A program made the position numbers and the translations under genes. Positions 12,370 through 23,265 of a stretch of 64,000 nt of DNA are shown here, in pieces (position 1 is the stretch's first letter; the number at the start of each line of letters is the position of its first letter). The DNA is from Capitulum mitella (Eukaryota; Arthropoda; Thecostraca; Pollicipedomorpha; Pollicipedidae), in NCBI GenBank assembly GCA_030062745.1, contig CP099850.1, positions 6,820,001-6,884,000 of the forward strand, given 5' to 3'. The notes under the pieces were generated by a model. It searched no databases, had not been told where the DNA came from, and was given only the letters and a program-made list of their open reading frames with translations.

Positions 12370-13655
12370 CCCGCCCCGGACGGGGGGGGGGGCGGTTGAC
12401 CGCTCCCCCTGAGGTATTTCCAAGGTTGCAAGGAAACGAATGAACGCAGCGCCACAAAACTTTGTGTAGGCTCTACCATTTTTAGGCCCCGTATCGGAGT
12501 TTTCACCTCAGGTCAAATCAGGTGTCTGAGCTAGGCCAGGTGAAGTGGACCGATATCCAAAAAAGTTTAGTGCCTGTAACTTTTTTTGGAACACATGATA
12601 TCACAATAAAGATTGCCGTGATTCGAGATCTCGATAAATGCCACAAATATACTATCTTAGATTTTTCGAGATTTTCCGCCTCATTGACCTAAGGTCAATC
12701 CCATTTTCCAGAGATGTCGTTTTTTCGGAATTTGGAGAATTTTTTATAACATTTTTAGTGTGAAGTGATGCAGACATCCCTTTACCGTCGATGGACAAAG
12801 AAACAATGGCTTTAAGTCATTGACCTGAGGTCAAGTCGCGAATAACTGTTATGAGCCAAAGTACACCGCCGTCAGAATCGGCGATGAATGACTCAGAACG
12901 GGTAGAAAATGTCTTAACTGGCTTGAATAGCTGTGAGTAATACCAAGAAGTTAAAAAAGTTTCAAAAATTTGCATATTTTGGAAAAAAATGGACTCTCGC
13001 GAGTAAAGCTCCGCCAGTCGGGTAGATTGATAACTACTGCATTTTTGCAAAATTTGGGCTTGAGAAACTATTACAAGGACCACTAGAATTAAGAAATGTT
13101 ACGTGGAAAGACCTATATCGCAAAAAGAGAGATACGCTAAAACCAGCTCTCGTTAATTTCATACCGCGTTCGGCTACAGCACCTGCCGGCAGTTGGCGCT
13201 ATAATCGCCGTGTCTTTAACACAGCATTTCGGCGCACATGTTTAACAAATCAGAGAAATTAGGCGCGTATCTGGATCTGCGAACTTATACTTGTTACCTG
13301 ACTTATACCTGTTCATTGGTGTCTTTACCGAGGCTTTCTTAATCACAGCCCCTGAGATCCAGGCCTCTTCTCGGTTTCATGCAATCGGCTGTGAGAAAAC
13401 ATGGACAGGGCGTGAGTGGCTTATATATTTCCCAAAACTCAAAGATGAGACCAGTTTCGAGCGCTACTTGTCACGAGGTTTTTCAACAGTATGCTTTTCG
13501 TTACTGTGCGACCAGCCGTTCGTAAGTTAGAGAGGACGGTCAACCCCCCAGTCGAGTGTGATCTGCGCCGGCTGCCAGTTGAACGTGTGTTGGTTGGTTA
13601 TTGGGGCTTAGGGGCGCACCGACTGCAGGGTCATTCGGCGCCCATTGAGCGTGTG
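12370..13655 (+). mobile_element. TTAA family 2, copy 2 (uninterrupted)
   Basis: The left TTAA is at 12366-12369, followed by CCCGCCCCGGACGGGG. The body aligns with the two halves of copy 1. The site where family 1 inserted in copy 1 is the intact TTAA at 13089-13092. The right end is diverged: an end-like sequence 'CCAGTTGAACGTGTGTTGG' lies at ~13575-13587, and a second, closer to family form and followed by TTAA, at 13656-13659. The true boundary is therefore either ~13587 or 13655. It is non-coding. Confidence 0.85.
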
Positions 13656-14059
13656 TTAACACGCGCACTGGAATGGGGGTCTTTTTGTGCCCCCTCCCAC
13701 CTGTTTTTCTTGAATATCTCAAGAACGGATCGGAGCTGGTTGCTGCTATTTAGTGAGATCTATGGCAACTGAATAACTCGTCGAATGACAAGAAATGCAT
13801 TTCTTTTTTTTGCATTTTGATTGCAATTGCATTCAAATTGACAAAATTGCAAAACTGCAAAAAGCAAATTGCAGAAAAATCGGAAATCGGCCGGAAGTTT
13901 TTGAAGTTTCAAGCATTTGAAGTCAGGCAAACATGACGAAAACGACTGTTGTCGCTGACAAATGGAAACTTTGTGAAAGAACTAACGTTCTATTGAAGAC
14001 TGCCGTTTGAACACAATCATGCGACGTCATTCGGGCATAAGTGATGGATGTACCAAGAC

Positions 14060-15720
14060 CACACCTAGGGCCAGTAAGGGTCAGGGTTATCAAAAGTCAA
14101 GGTTAACCCTATTCCCGGCAGGGGGGGCGGAATCCGCCCCCCTCCGGTTTTTTGCTTGCCAATTCCAGGCTTTTTAACGCAGCTTCACGAAACTTGGTGA
14201 CTTTTCCTAGCTATTCCTTCTACGCGCCGTGACAAAATTTCGAAATTCTTTTTTGCTCAGGGGCGGAGCCAGGCAACGTTTTTGGGAGGCACCTCAGGTC
14301 ATTTTTGGCCATGTTGAGGGTAAAAGGAAAATGTCTGCCAAAAACAGAGTTTTTAAGATAGAACTTAAAACTTTCTATGAATGTATAGCTAAATAGTTGG
14401 GCAATGTGCATATGTAATTTTGTTTATCTGAGGTCACTTAACAAGGTCAGGTCAAGGTCAAAAGTCAACATTTGTTTTTTCGCAATAATTTCGGCACCGT
14501 TCTTTCAAATGCCAAACCCGGAATATATATGACGTAGAAAGGCACCCTCTACTTGTGGACCAAGTTTCAGCTTGATATCAGGTCGGGTCACGGAGCTATG
14601 ACCTAAAATGTCAGTGCGCGTACCTTATATCGCAAAAGCCAAAAAAATGAATTTTTTGGAAAAGAGTGAATTCAATCGATTAAAAACGTTTACAGATAAT
14701 ATTGAATGCACACGACATCATTCCAGGTGACCTCAAGGTCACTGGAGGTCATTTAAAGTCAAAGGTCACAAGTTGATCTGAAGAACGTATGACCATGACA
14801 GTTCCCCTTTTTTATGTCCCTGGCACCGCCTATGCTAACATTATACAAACATTGTAATGCGATTTGTAGTTCTTTAGCATAACATGACTAGCAGAAGCTA
14901 AAAAAGTGTTTTAGCCTCTTTTGTTCATTCCGTTATTAGAAAACTAATCCCCCTATTTTTGAAACCCTGTGAACGCCCATGAATTTTCTCAAAATTTCAA
15001 ATTTGCATACCCATGGTAAAAGCCCTATCCATAATCTCTCGTTTCATGCCAGTTTCATCGAAATCGGTCGATAAACAACGGAGTTATAAGAAGTCCAAAA
15101 GTACCCCCCATTTTGACATTTTTGCCCCCCTGTATCCACAAATTTTAAAATTTTGAAAATTTCTTTTGATAAAAATGTAGCTCACGTCACGGCAAATCGA
15201 TTGCCGTTTGTTGCGATGAAATCGGATAAATACTTCTCGAGATCTCAGGGGGGGCCGAATCCGCCCCCCTGCCGGGAATCGGCCATACCGTCTAGCCCTC
15301 CGGGAATAGGGTTAAACAGCTTGTGACCTGATCCAGATTTGCCTTGCAACAGGCCAGTTTGGATGAAATGTGCATTCAAAGACCCTAATAAAAACACGTG
15401 TGCACACTCTGATACGCTTTCATATGCCAAGGTCAGTGAAGGTCCAGGTCATTCATGGACAAGGTCCAGTATCTCGTGACCTGGCCCAGATTTGTTTCGC
15501 GACATGTCGATTTGTATGAAATATGCATTCAAAGACCCTAGTAAAAACACGTACGCGCACATGGATACGTATACATATATACCAGAGTCATTTCAGGTCA
15601 AGGTTATCAAAGGTCAAAGGCAGCTTTTTTGTGACCTGGTCCAGATTTGCTTTACAATATGTCGATTTGTATGAAATATGCATTCAGAGATCCTACTAAA
15701 ACACGTTTGGCACACTGATA
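14060..15720. repeat. About three ~165-bp tandem units, split by family 1
   Basis: Diverged units share 'gtgacctg-tccagattt', 'gatttgtatgaaatatgcat', 'caaagaccctagtaaaaaca' and 'ggttatcaaaggtcaa'. One unit begins before 14103 and resumes at 15316, so the array predates family-1 copy B. The other two run to about 15720 and lead into a TA microsatellite. Confidence 0.75.
14107..15311 (-). mobile_element. TTAA family 1, copy B
   Basis: TTAA at 14103-14106 and 15312-15315. The ends are CCCTATTCCCGGCAGGGG and, inverted, CCCTATTCCCGGAGGGC. Length is about 1.2 kb. It interrupts a tandem repeat: the flanks 'gtcaagg' and 'cagcttgtgacctg' join to match the intact unit near 15598-15642. It is non-coding. 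Confidence 0.92.
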
Positions 15721-15722
15721 CA

Positions 15723-15728
15723 TGTATA

Positions 15729-15772
<44 letters not shown>

Positions 15773-15795
15773 CATATACAGACATACATAAATAT
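15723..15795. repeat. TA microsatellite
   Basis: About 25 alternating TA units with flanking TACA/TATA interruptions. Confidence 0.95.
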
Positions 15796-16325
15796 AAACA
15801 TTGGAAGTGACCAAATGTGCCATTGTTGGCTACCTTCACTAAAAATATGCTAAAAGATACATGCTGCGCTCTTATTTATTTCCAAACTGTCCCCTGTTGT
15901 TCGAAATCTGATCTGCAAAAGATGAAAAAATGACGCCATAGGTCAATGACTGAATGACTGAAATGCCTGCGACCCAGAATGCTCCGTCAAGACGCCAAAT
16001 GAAAGGAAATTGTATTCCACGTTTTAACGGCCAAATAAAAACCCTTTTCCGTTTCGTTCAAAAAGTTGTACGGCATGGCCTGTTCGGGCCGAGAAAGTGC
16101 CCATAGTTGTCCTTTTCCGCCCCATTTAATCTCTAAGATATTGACCTAGGGTCATAAAAAATGCACACAATGTAAATCGTTATAGTTCCACTCTGCCCAC
16201 GAAATTTCACGTCTCTAGCTCTTTCCGTTGCTGAGATCGGAGGGGAGCACTTTTTTAACGCGCACTGGAAGACACCCCCTTTCAGTGTGCATTAGCGCGA
16301 AACCCCCTTCCACTGCGGGCGTTAA

Positions 16326-17745
16326 CAAAAAGTAGACTAGAGGCAACCAACGCGTTACACGTTTGATTTGGGGTCAAAATCGAGGCACATCACACGCAGA
16401 CCTGCGCACCCCCGCTTATCATTCATTCACCGTACTTTTATCTAAATAATGGTACTAAGGTATGCATCACAAATTTCCTGAAAACGGAGGATCCCAAGTC
16501 CTGCAAACTGCACGCTCACATAAACGGCATCCGGCCACTATGCCCTAAATATTGCTTGCTTTGGATAGCGTTTGACTATGCAGCCCATCACAAAATTTGG
16601 CGCCTCCAGCATCAGCGCAAACCAAAGGCCTAAATGGCGAAGGGTTACACCTCATCACGTGCGTTCCACACACACCAGGCTGAAGCTATTGAAGTGCAGG
16701 CAGCCATATTGATCAGCTGCCACGTATCATGTGCTTCTGCCTTTCAATTTCAGCATCCCAGCGGCAGCAGTCTGTGGTTGTGAAGGAGGGTATTAATCGC
16801 TAAGGCACCTCGCGCTTCACGCTCAAGCGAAATTGATCGCCCAGCTGTCCATCCTCCTTTCCATGCCATCATCCCACCACACTACGCCATTTGGGTCTCG
16901 GCAGTTGGCCCACAAGAAACACAGGGATGGGAAAGAGGCGCACGTGCGCTGCACGTGACCCGTTGCACCACGTCCAATCTCGGGTACCGTTGGATAGCCT
17001 TAATGCCAGTCTATCTACTAATCCAATTTCAGCCGCCTGAGTTACTACTGACCTCACTCAGAGGTTCCAGAACCCAAACCAAAACACGTGCCTATGGATT
17101 GCCACGTAGAGCGTACATGGGTGCCGACCACAAAAGCGAATTCCGGAAGTGGGGCTCATGTTTTCACCAAGTCTTGAGTCAACAGCACCCGCCGTTTGAC
17201 CCGTACCTCTGATAAACTGAATTCTGCAAAGGTCCGGCTTGCGCCACATGGCATGTCCCATGACCATGTCACGAATTGCTTCGAAACCTACACCATCATC
17301 TGTTCGCAGCATCGGTGCACCGGATGGTGCCACTTGTGTCGCGATGGGCTGGCGCGTTCGGGCGTTAGAAGCTCGGAAACTTGAACACACTGACTGAATG
17401 AATGACAAACATCTCGATTTAAACTTCTCCGAGCGACCGCCATGTTGAAATCTTATTCCGCAAGAGCGTGCAAAGCACGCTTTCATCTCTTTTAATTTTG
17501 AAGTACAGCTGAACTAGAAGATCCAAGTTATGAAATCAACTGTTGGGAGCACAATCGACACTCATAAACTCTTCACCACGATACCTCAGCTGATCTCCAT
17601 GTACCCCAACGGTTACATGGAGACCAGTTGCGGGACTCGGCAAGCTGCCAGGTAAACATTAAAGCACACTAATGTTGATCCTGTAGCGATGCAAATTGTT
17701 TATGTTCCAAATAAAAGCCGAATTCATTTAAGGCATGACCTGAAA
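16326..17745. other. Unassigned DNA of mixed composition
   Basis: A minus-strand frame of 142 codons (17058-17486) overlaps a plus-strand one. Neither contains a motif I recognise, and composition does not settle which, if either, is real. I see no repeats or RNA genes. Confidence 0.3.
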
Positions 17746-17749
17746 CAGG

Positions 17750-17872
17750 AGATGGATAAGATGGGTAAACAAGATAAATAAGATAAATAGGGTAGGATAA
17801 ATAAGATAAATAAGAGAAATAAGATAAGATGAATAAGGTAAATAAGATAACATAAGATAGAGAGGATAGATG
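17750..17872. repeat. GATAA/ATAAG-type simple repeat
   Basis: Imperfect pentamer repeat made of gataa, ataag and aataa units. Confidence 0.9.
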
Positions 17873-19189
17873 TGATCACTTCGATCACTGAAGCCATGGG
17901 CTAGGTTTCAAGTGTGGCTGTGTCGAAGCCTAGCCTAACGGCAAGCTGAGGTGTTCCCCGATCCCTCTAACATAAACAAGACTATAATAGGCCACATCAT
18001 CGCAGCACCACGACCTAGGAGATCACATACCATCTCTCTTGATCTGCAGTGTTCTCGAAGCTGAACTCTCGTTCGGACTGCTGGTCGGTCGAGCTGGGCG
18101 ATGACTCCAGCAGGCGGACGAAGTTCAACTCGTCGTTCATGCGGCATTGCTTCAAAAGGCTCCCATTCGGCATCACTCCCGCTGAAGACATTTTTTCAGA
18201 GGAAGATGGATGAAGTGCTCGCAAGTCTGAGCGGTGTCATGAACATTGCAGATGACGCCTGCGTGCACGGTGAGAGTGCAGCTGGGCACTCTGAGCGCCT
18301 CCACACCTTGATGGCGAGAGCGCATAACCGAGGACTGTTTTTTAATCCTGAGAAGCTCATCGCTGGCTTGATCGAAGTTCCTTTCTTCAGGCCTGTTTAT
18401 AGCACGTCCGGCGTCTTGCCTAACCCGTCGAAATTGAAGGCGATCCGAAGACTGAACGGTCGAGGATCGCTGAGGAGTTGCAATCTTGCCTCGGGCTCTG
18501 TATTTGTCTGCGTAGATCCTGAATTTCCCGGAACGCACACACAGTCGTCGCCAGATGTTGAAGCACGGCGCTTTGCTTGAGTGGCCACCAAACGCTGCCA
18601 GCGATATTGAAACAATGAAGCATGTCATCACGACTGGCACTGCGCTCGATTTCTGCGACCCCCGTTGGAGGTAACACTTGAAGTTGATACCACAAGTGTT
18701 GCAATAGGTGCAATACAGCTGCAAGAGGATAGATTGGTGGCATTGGCGTCGAAATGCCTTAGCGACGCGGAAACTCGGTACACGAACATTGAACGCGAAA
18801 TGCAGGCAGCAATCTTCGGCTGCGAACAGCCCCGCACTTACCTGGACGGTCGGACGCCTGAGACCATATTTTATCATAAGCCTTTGGAACTGGTCACACA
18901 AGCGTGTCGCGTGTGCACCAACACGTTTCCAACGCATGCCGCTTCGAATGCAAGACTGAGCATGCACACTGAGGTGCCGAAAAGGGAGCAGCATGCACAT
19001 GTCAAACGAGCTACTTCTCCTCCCCGCAGGGACGGTTCCCTTAGACGTATGCGTCGGTCTGGTCCAGTTCGCGCCGAACACACTGAACGAACTGAGAGTA
19101 GAGACGCAAGAGGACGAAGAGCCCAGTGAGTTGAAGCGTATCATCATGCATGAATGGCTAGCGGGGGGAGGGGCGTCATAAGTCATAGG

Positions 19190-19543
19190 GTAGCAACGGC
19201 TCGCATTTTACGACTAGATCGTAGTGTACCATGTTATGCCATTTTTCGGGTTCACGGCCCGTTAACCCTGAAACATATCTCCAAAAGAAAAGTAGACAGA
19301 ATTGGAACATGAACATTTTCCTTTCGACTTCCGAATTCAAAAATGCGCATCGTGGGATTAGTTTTCGATTTATTAAGCAAAACATTAACCAATGCACATG
19401 CCGCGATGATATAGCATGGGTTTAAATTCTGTTGCCGCGTACGCATTTTCAGTTCAGTAAAACAGAAAGCAGTGTTGATATGGTCACAGACTGCTGTACT
19501 GAGCGTCCTTTGGGCGACCCGCAATCAAATACGGGATTAAAAT

Positions 19544-19590
<47 letters not shown>

Positions 19591-20600
19591 GTCATTTTAA
19601 TCCCGTATTTGAATGCGGATCGCCCAAAGGACGCTCAATACAGTAGTCTGTGACCATATGCACACTGCTTATATATATATATATACTTATACATTGTTGG
19701 TAAAATGGCCGCATATTTAGCATTAATGAACTTTTTTGGTTTCCCTCTTGACTTAGCACGTTTCGTGTGATAGGCTCATTTATATATTTCCTCCAGGATC
19801 TATTTCATATAGAGTAGGACAGGATGCCAAGGGACGTCAGTCTCCTTGGCAGAGTGGTTGTTGTCAAGGAGAATAACGTACCATCTCCAGTCATGCGCAC
19901 CACGGGCCCACACGACGACAGCGCCGGGGAATTCCTTACAAAGCTTGGTTACCCTGAATTCGAATATGATATTCAGATAAAACCACCCACATATTCAGAC
20001 GCCGAAACAGCAGAATCCTTAGCGCCATTGTGGGTACATCTTGGTACATCTTTACTAGCTAGACACCTATCATGCATCTACCACCCAGCTTGCAGCAGTG
20101 CCGTGCGTTCTCTGGCCGTATCTGCAGTTGTCGGGAATTTTTAAGGCTGTCAGGCTTTTTGGTCATATGATAGCCAGCTGACCAGTGCCATACGTTTGAA
20201 CAGTTAAAACATAACGGAAATGGGTAAAGGAAAATATACAAGACAAAATACTTAAAAACCACAATTTCAGTACCATCTGATGTCCATCCTCAAACAATTG
20301 ATGACCAGCTTCCTTGATCTTCAAGGTTTGGAAACACTTAGCAATATTTTCTATTTAATCCCCACAGCCACACCACAGATGTTTCCAGATCAACGCTACC
20401 AACGTTAAGCACAAAATTCCATCTCTAGTCTGCATCTCTGAATCTGGTCCGATTTTTGGTTCCTTTTAGTGTACAATATAGGACATTTTGGCGCACCCAT
20501 TGTTCCAGTGCCCTGGATGGCTAGCAAGGTGCTGTGAAGCCACTCCGTTTGCGAAGAAGTAGTGGTCAGTCCGCGACGCGCTGGTGATACATAACAGATG
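19190..20600. other. Unrelated DNA interrupting the gypsy fossil
   Basis: This stretch separates the RNase H and integrase regions and does not look like retroelement coding DNA. It holds the TA-centred foldback (19467-19670). A plus-strand frame of 106 codons at 19824-20144 has an ordinary amino-acid mix, but I do not recognise it. How this DNA entered the element is not evident. Confidence 0.5.
19467..19670. repeat. TA-centred foldback, ~80-bp arms
   Basis: The left arm (19467-19545) and the inverse of the right arm (19588-19670) match closely, sharing 'tatggtcacagact', 'gagcgtcctttgggcga' and 'caaatacgggattaaaatga'. The core is a pure TA tract at 19546-19587, and another TA tract follows at 19670. 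No coding content. Confidence 0.92.
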
Positions 20601-21699
20601 ATACATAGATCACCAAGGGAACCGTTGTAGTGATTCCTGTCAAACTTCAGTCACGGTATATAGAGAAGCTGCATGAAGGACATCAGGGTCGAGTGAATGC
20701 CAGGTTATGTGCGAAAGGCTCTGCCCTCTGTCCCAGATTAAGCGGGACATCGAAGACAAAACTGCAGAATGCTTCCTGTGCCAAACCTCAAGGTCAGCTA
20801 GCAGCCACTGCAAGCTAACACCGGAGCATCAGCACCCGGTTCCTCCTGATCCAAGAACTGAGGCGAGCTCAGATTTTTTCTGTTGCCGCGAGAACAACCG
20901 TCAGCCAGTGGCAGACCACTGCTCGTAGTTTCCATTCGTTGTCGAACTTACATCCACGACGAGGAAAGGCGTGATCGAAGCACTGGCTCAGCCGTTTGCA
21001 GGCAACAGGTCCCCGAATGTGCTCAACTCCGACAGTGACCGCAATACAGCTCACACGCACTCACACGCATTCACTCAGCACTTTCGCTGCTGAGAGGCTT
21101 CAAGCACGTTACGTTGTCGCAACGACACTGCTGAACGCCATGTCACGACTGTGAGGGAACTCCCAGTGGAATGTTGCAGCAGTCCCTGCGGTTCTTGAGA
21201 GGCCTTTGAACGCTGCGTGCGACGTTGATCGACAGTGCGCTGCCGTCTCCGGCGCGACTGCTGTACGGGCGCGATATCGATCTTCTCCCACGCGGAACCG
21301 AGCCGAGGTCTGAGCAACATCACGATCGAATGCTGCTACGACAGGAGTCGCAACGGCGTAGCTTCGACTCCAGGATCGTACGTCCTCACCAAAAACCTGG
21401 CCTAAAGGCGGATTATCCGGTGTTCGTTCGCGAAAGCGTTCATAGCGTCTGACACTGTCACTGTACAGCATAGTGCCACTCCTTCCTGCGAAGTGCATGT
21501 TGACGGTCCGTGGGACGTGGCCGCAGCAGCTCATGAAGAAGCGCCAGTGACGGTGTGGCGCACAACACAGGACATACGCCGCGATCCCTGTGTTCCTTGC
21601 CTAAGGAGATCTGGCGCCCCTCCCCTTCCCCGACCCGTCTGGACCTGCGACGCAAGGCATTGTACATGTCATTCGCGATCTTTGTTGAAGAAGGGACAG

Positions 21700-23260
21700 G
21701 TGATGGCTTGAATGACTCATGACGTCACTGTTCGCCATATTCGAATCAAACTTGTTTTTGACAGCCTTGAATGTGAACGTTCGGAAACGCTCGCGCTCTG
21801 TGGTCGAAACTTTTTCGTGGCGACTGTACGTATCGGACCCAGTCAGAACAAGCTTAGCACAGGGGTGCTGATTTATATTCTTTTGCCCAAGTCTACCCCC
21901 CTCCCCCCCAATGTGGGTTTCGGTCACTACGAAGCTGATTGTGCCTCCCGCCATATTTCATGCCAGTTTACTGGTTTTAGCCACGCTGCGGAAATAATGA
22001 CCACAAGAAATAGCAGGCAGAAATTATAGAACATGACATCAAATGTCCTAAGACGTTTAAAAAACATGTGGCCGATGTTTTATCAGTCAGCCGCAGGGAT
22101 GAAGGGGGTCTTGTTCTGTGTAGTCCTGGTAGTACCAAGGCTCCATCAATGTCGTTTTTGCGGAACATCTTGAACTATAAGCGTATATAAAAGGTAGATG
22201 CAATGTGTAGCAGATTTCTAACTGCCTGTGTGATAGTTCAACTAGTGACCTTACTCGTGCCAATCTTTCTCGCAAGTCAACTGAAGAAAAAACCTTCAAA
22301 GTCCAACTTCCATTCACTCCAGTCATTCACCAAGCACCTACATCGGCACCCACGCTGTACGGAAACCCTTCCATTATGCCTTCATTATCACAAGAGCACC
22401 ATTGCCGACGAGTGGTGCGCTATTTGTAGTCCGTACAAACGGAAACGATCTGGAGGTATAAAAATTACCAGGAGGTATAAAAATGACGTGATGTTAATCG
22501 ATGAGAAAAGGCAACGTAAAGAAACGAGGGACGTAAACCGGTAACGTGAGGAGTTCTAAACCAGTCAGGGTTGGCGACATCGGATAGCGATTCCAAGAAA
22601 CACCGAATGCTACTCTGCATTGTTTGTCTCTTACGCTGAGTTTCACGGGAAGTATCGAGTCACATTGCTGATAAAGAATGTCATTTAACATAACACTTCC
22701 ATTGCTGACATTGCTGAAGTCAGACGATCTTGGGCATCCCAGCTGTCTTTGTCTCAGTACGATTTATAGGAAATCCTTAGAATTCTACTTCAAGATACTT
22801 TAGAACCGAAGAATTTTTGCGTAAGGAAAATAATTTTGTTACACAACGCAAAACAGAGCCAAAAATCGGCATTTTGGTACCACAGAAAAGTAGTACCACA
22901 AACAGATATGGGGATGTATATGGTTTGCCATTTGGTAAATTATGGCAAAAACAGAATACAAGATCATCGGGCAAAATACAGCGCGCTAAATTTATTTGGA
23001 ATCTCACATTTGGGGGCATTATGTTGTTGGGCCAACGGCTCGCCTCCCCAGCCATCTACGCGAAACAACATCCCTGGGTCTGATGCAAAAATGCACTGCG
23101 GGAGGAGACGTGTCCGATCTCCCAGGATCCCCAGCAATGGTTTTTCCGCTTGACTGTGAAATTTGAAAGTGATGTGGTCCCAAAACTCTTAAGATCGAGA
23201 ATTTTAGCAAACCAATAACTCCAAGCTAAAAACCTGTTGCTTCATTGTTTCAGGTTTATT
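21700..23260. other. Unassigned DNA; contains one short dispersed repeat
   Basis: The start could include LTR sequence of the gypsy fossil, but I cannot delimit it. Near 22203-22275, 'gcagatttctaactgcctg' and 'gtgccaatcttt' match a segment near 32930-33000. A short duplicated 'aggaggtataaaaat' lies near 22450-22485. No gene recognised. Confidence 0.35.
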
Positions 23261-23265
23261 ATTAA

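Larger units (their letters stand above)
13660..16321. mobile_element. Candidate TTAA family 3 element with nested family 1
   Basis: TTAA lies at 13656-13659 and 16322-16325. The left end CACGCGCACTGGAATGGGGG resembles the inverted right end CGCCCGCAGTGGAAGGGGG. A second TTAA (16255-16258) followed by CGCGCACTGGAAG lies just inside the right end, suggesting a duplicated terminus. The interior contains short tandem units, a TA microsatellite and the family-1 copy at 14107-15311. No transposase was found. I infer a third, related non-autonomous family; only one copy is in the window, so confidence is moderate. Confidence 0.5.
18050..21690 (+). mobile_element. Ty3/gypsy LTR retrotransposon fossil, broken
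   Basis: Pol parts of a Ty3/gypsy-type element lie in order on the plus strand: reverse transcriptase at about 18050-18420, RNase H at about 18665-18900, integrase zinc-binding region at about 20630-20800, the segment after integrase around 21225-21450, and a polypurine stretch near 21685 that may mark the start of a 3' LTR. Gag and protease were not found. The element is broken in many places (of the order of ten) and is interrupted by about 1.4 kb of unrelated DNA between RNase H and integrase. It is old and no LTR pair is visible. Confidence 0.85.

Noticed and set aside
13291-13772. Plus-strand frames of 79 and 93 codons
   Set aside because: They fall in the right part of family-2 copy 2 and are not kept open in copies 1, 3 and 4.
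15614-15823. Short frame of alternating Tyr/Ile
   Set aside because: It is a translation of the TA microsatellite; the same applies to frames at 39016-39617 and 47120-47305.
18173-19186. Longest open frame in the window (337 codons, minus strand)
   Set aside because: It lies antisense to the reverse transcriptase/RNase H region of the plus-strand gypsy fossil and is a shadow frame; its translation has no recognisable domain.
19231-19425. CGTTAACCCTGAAAC near 19260 as a family-1 end
   Set aside because: Only the first few bases agree; the G-run hairpin and internal landmarks are missing.
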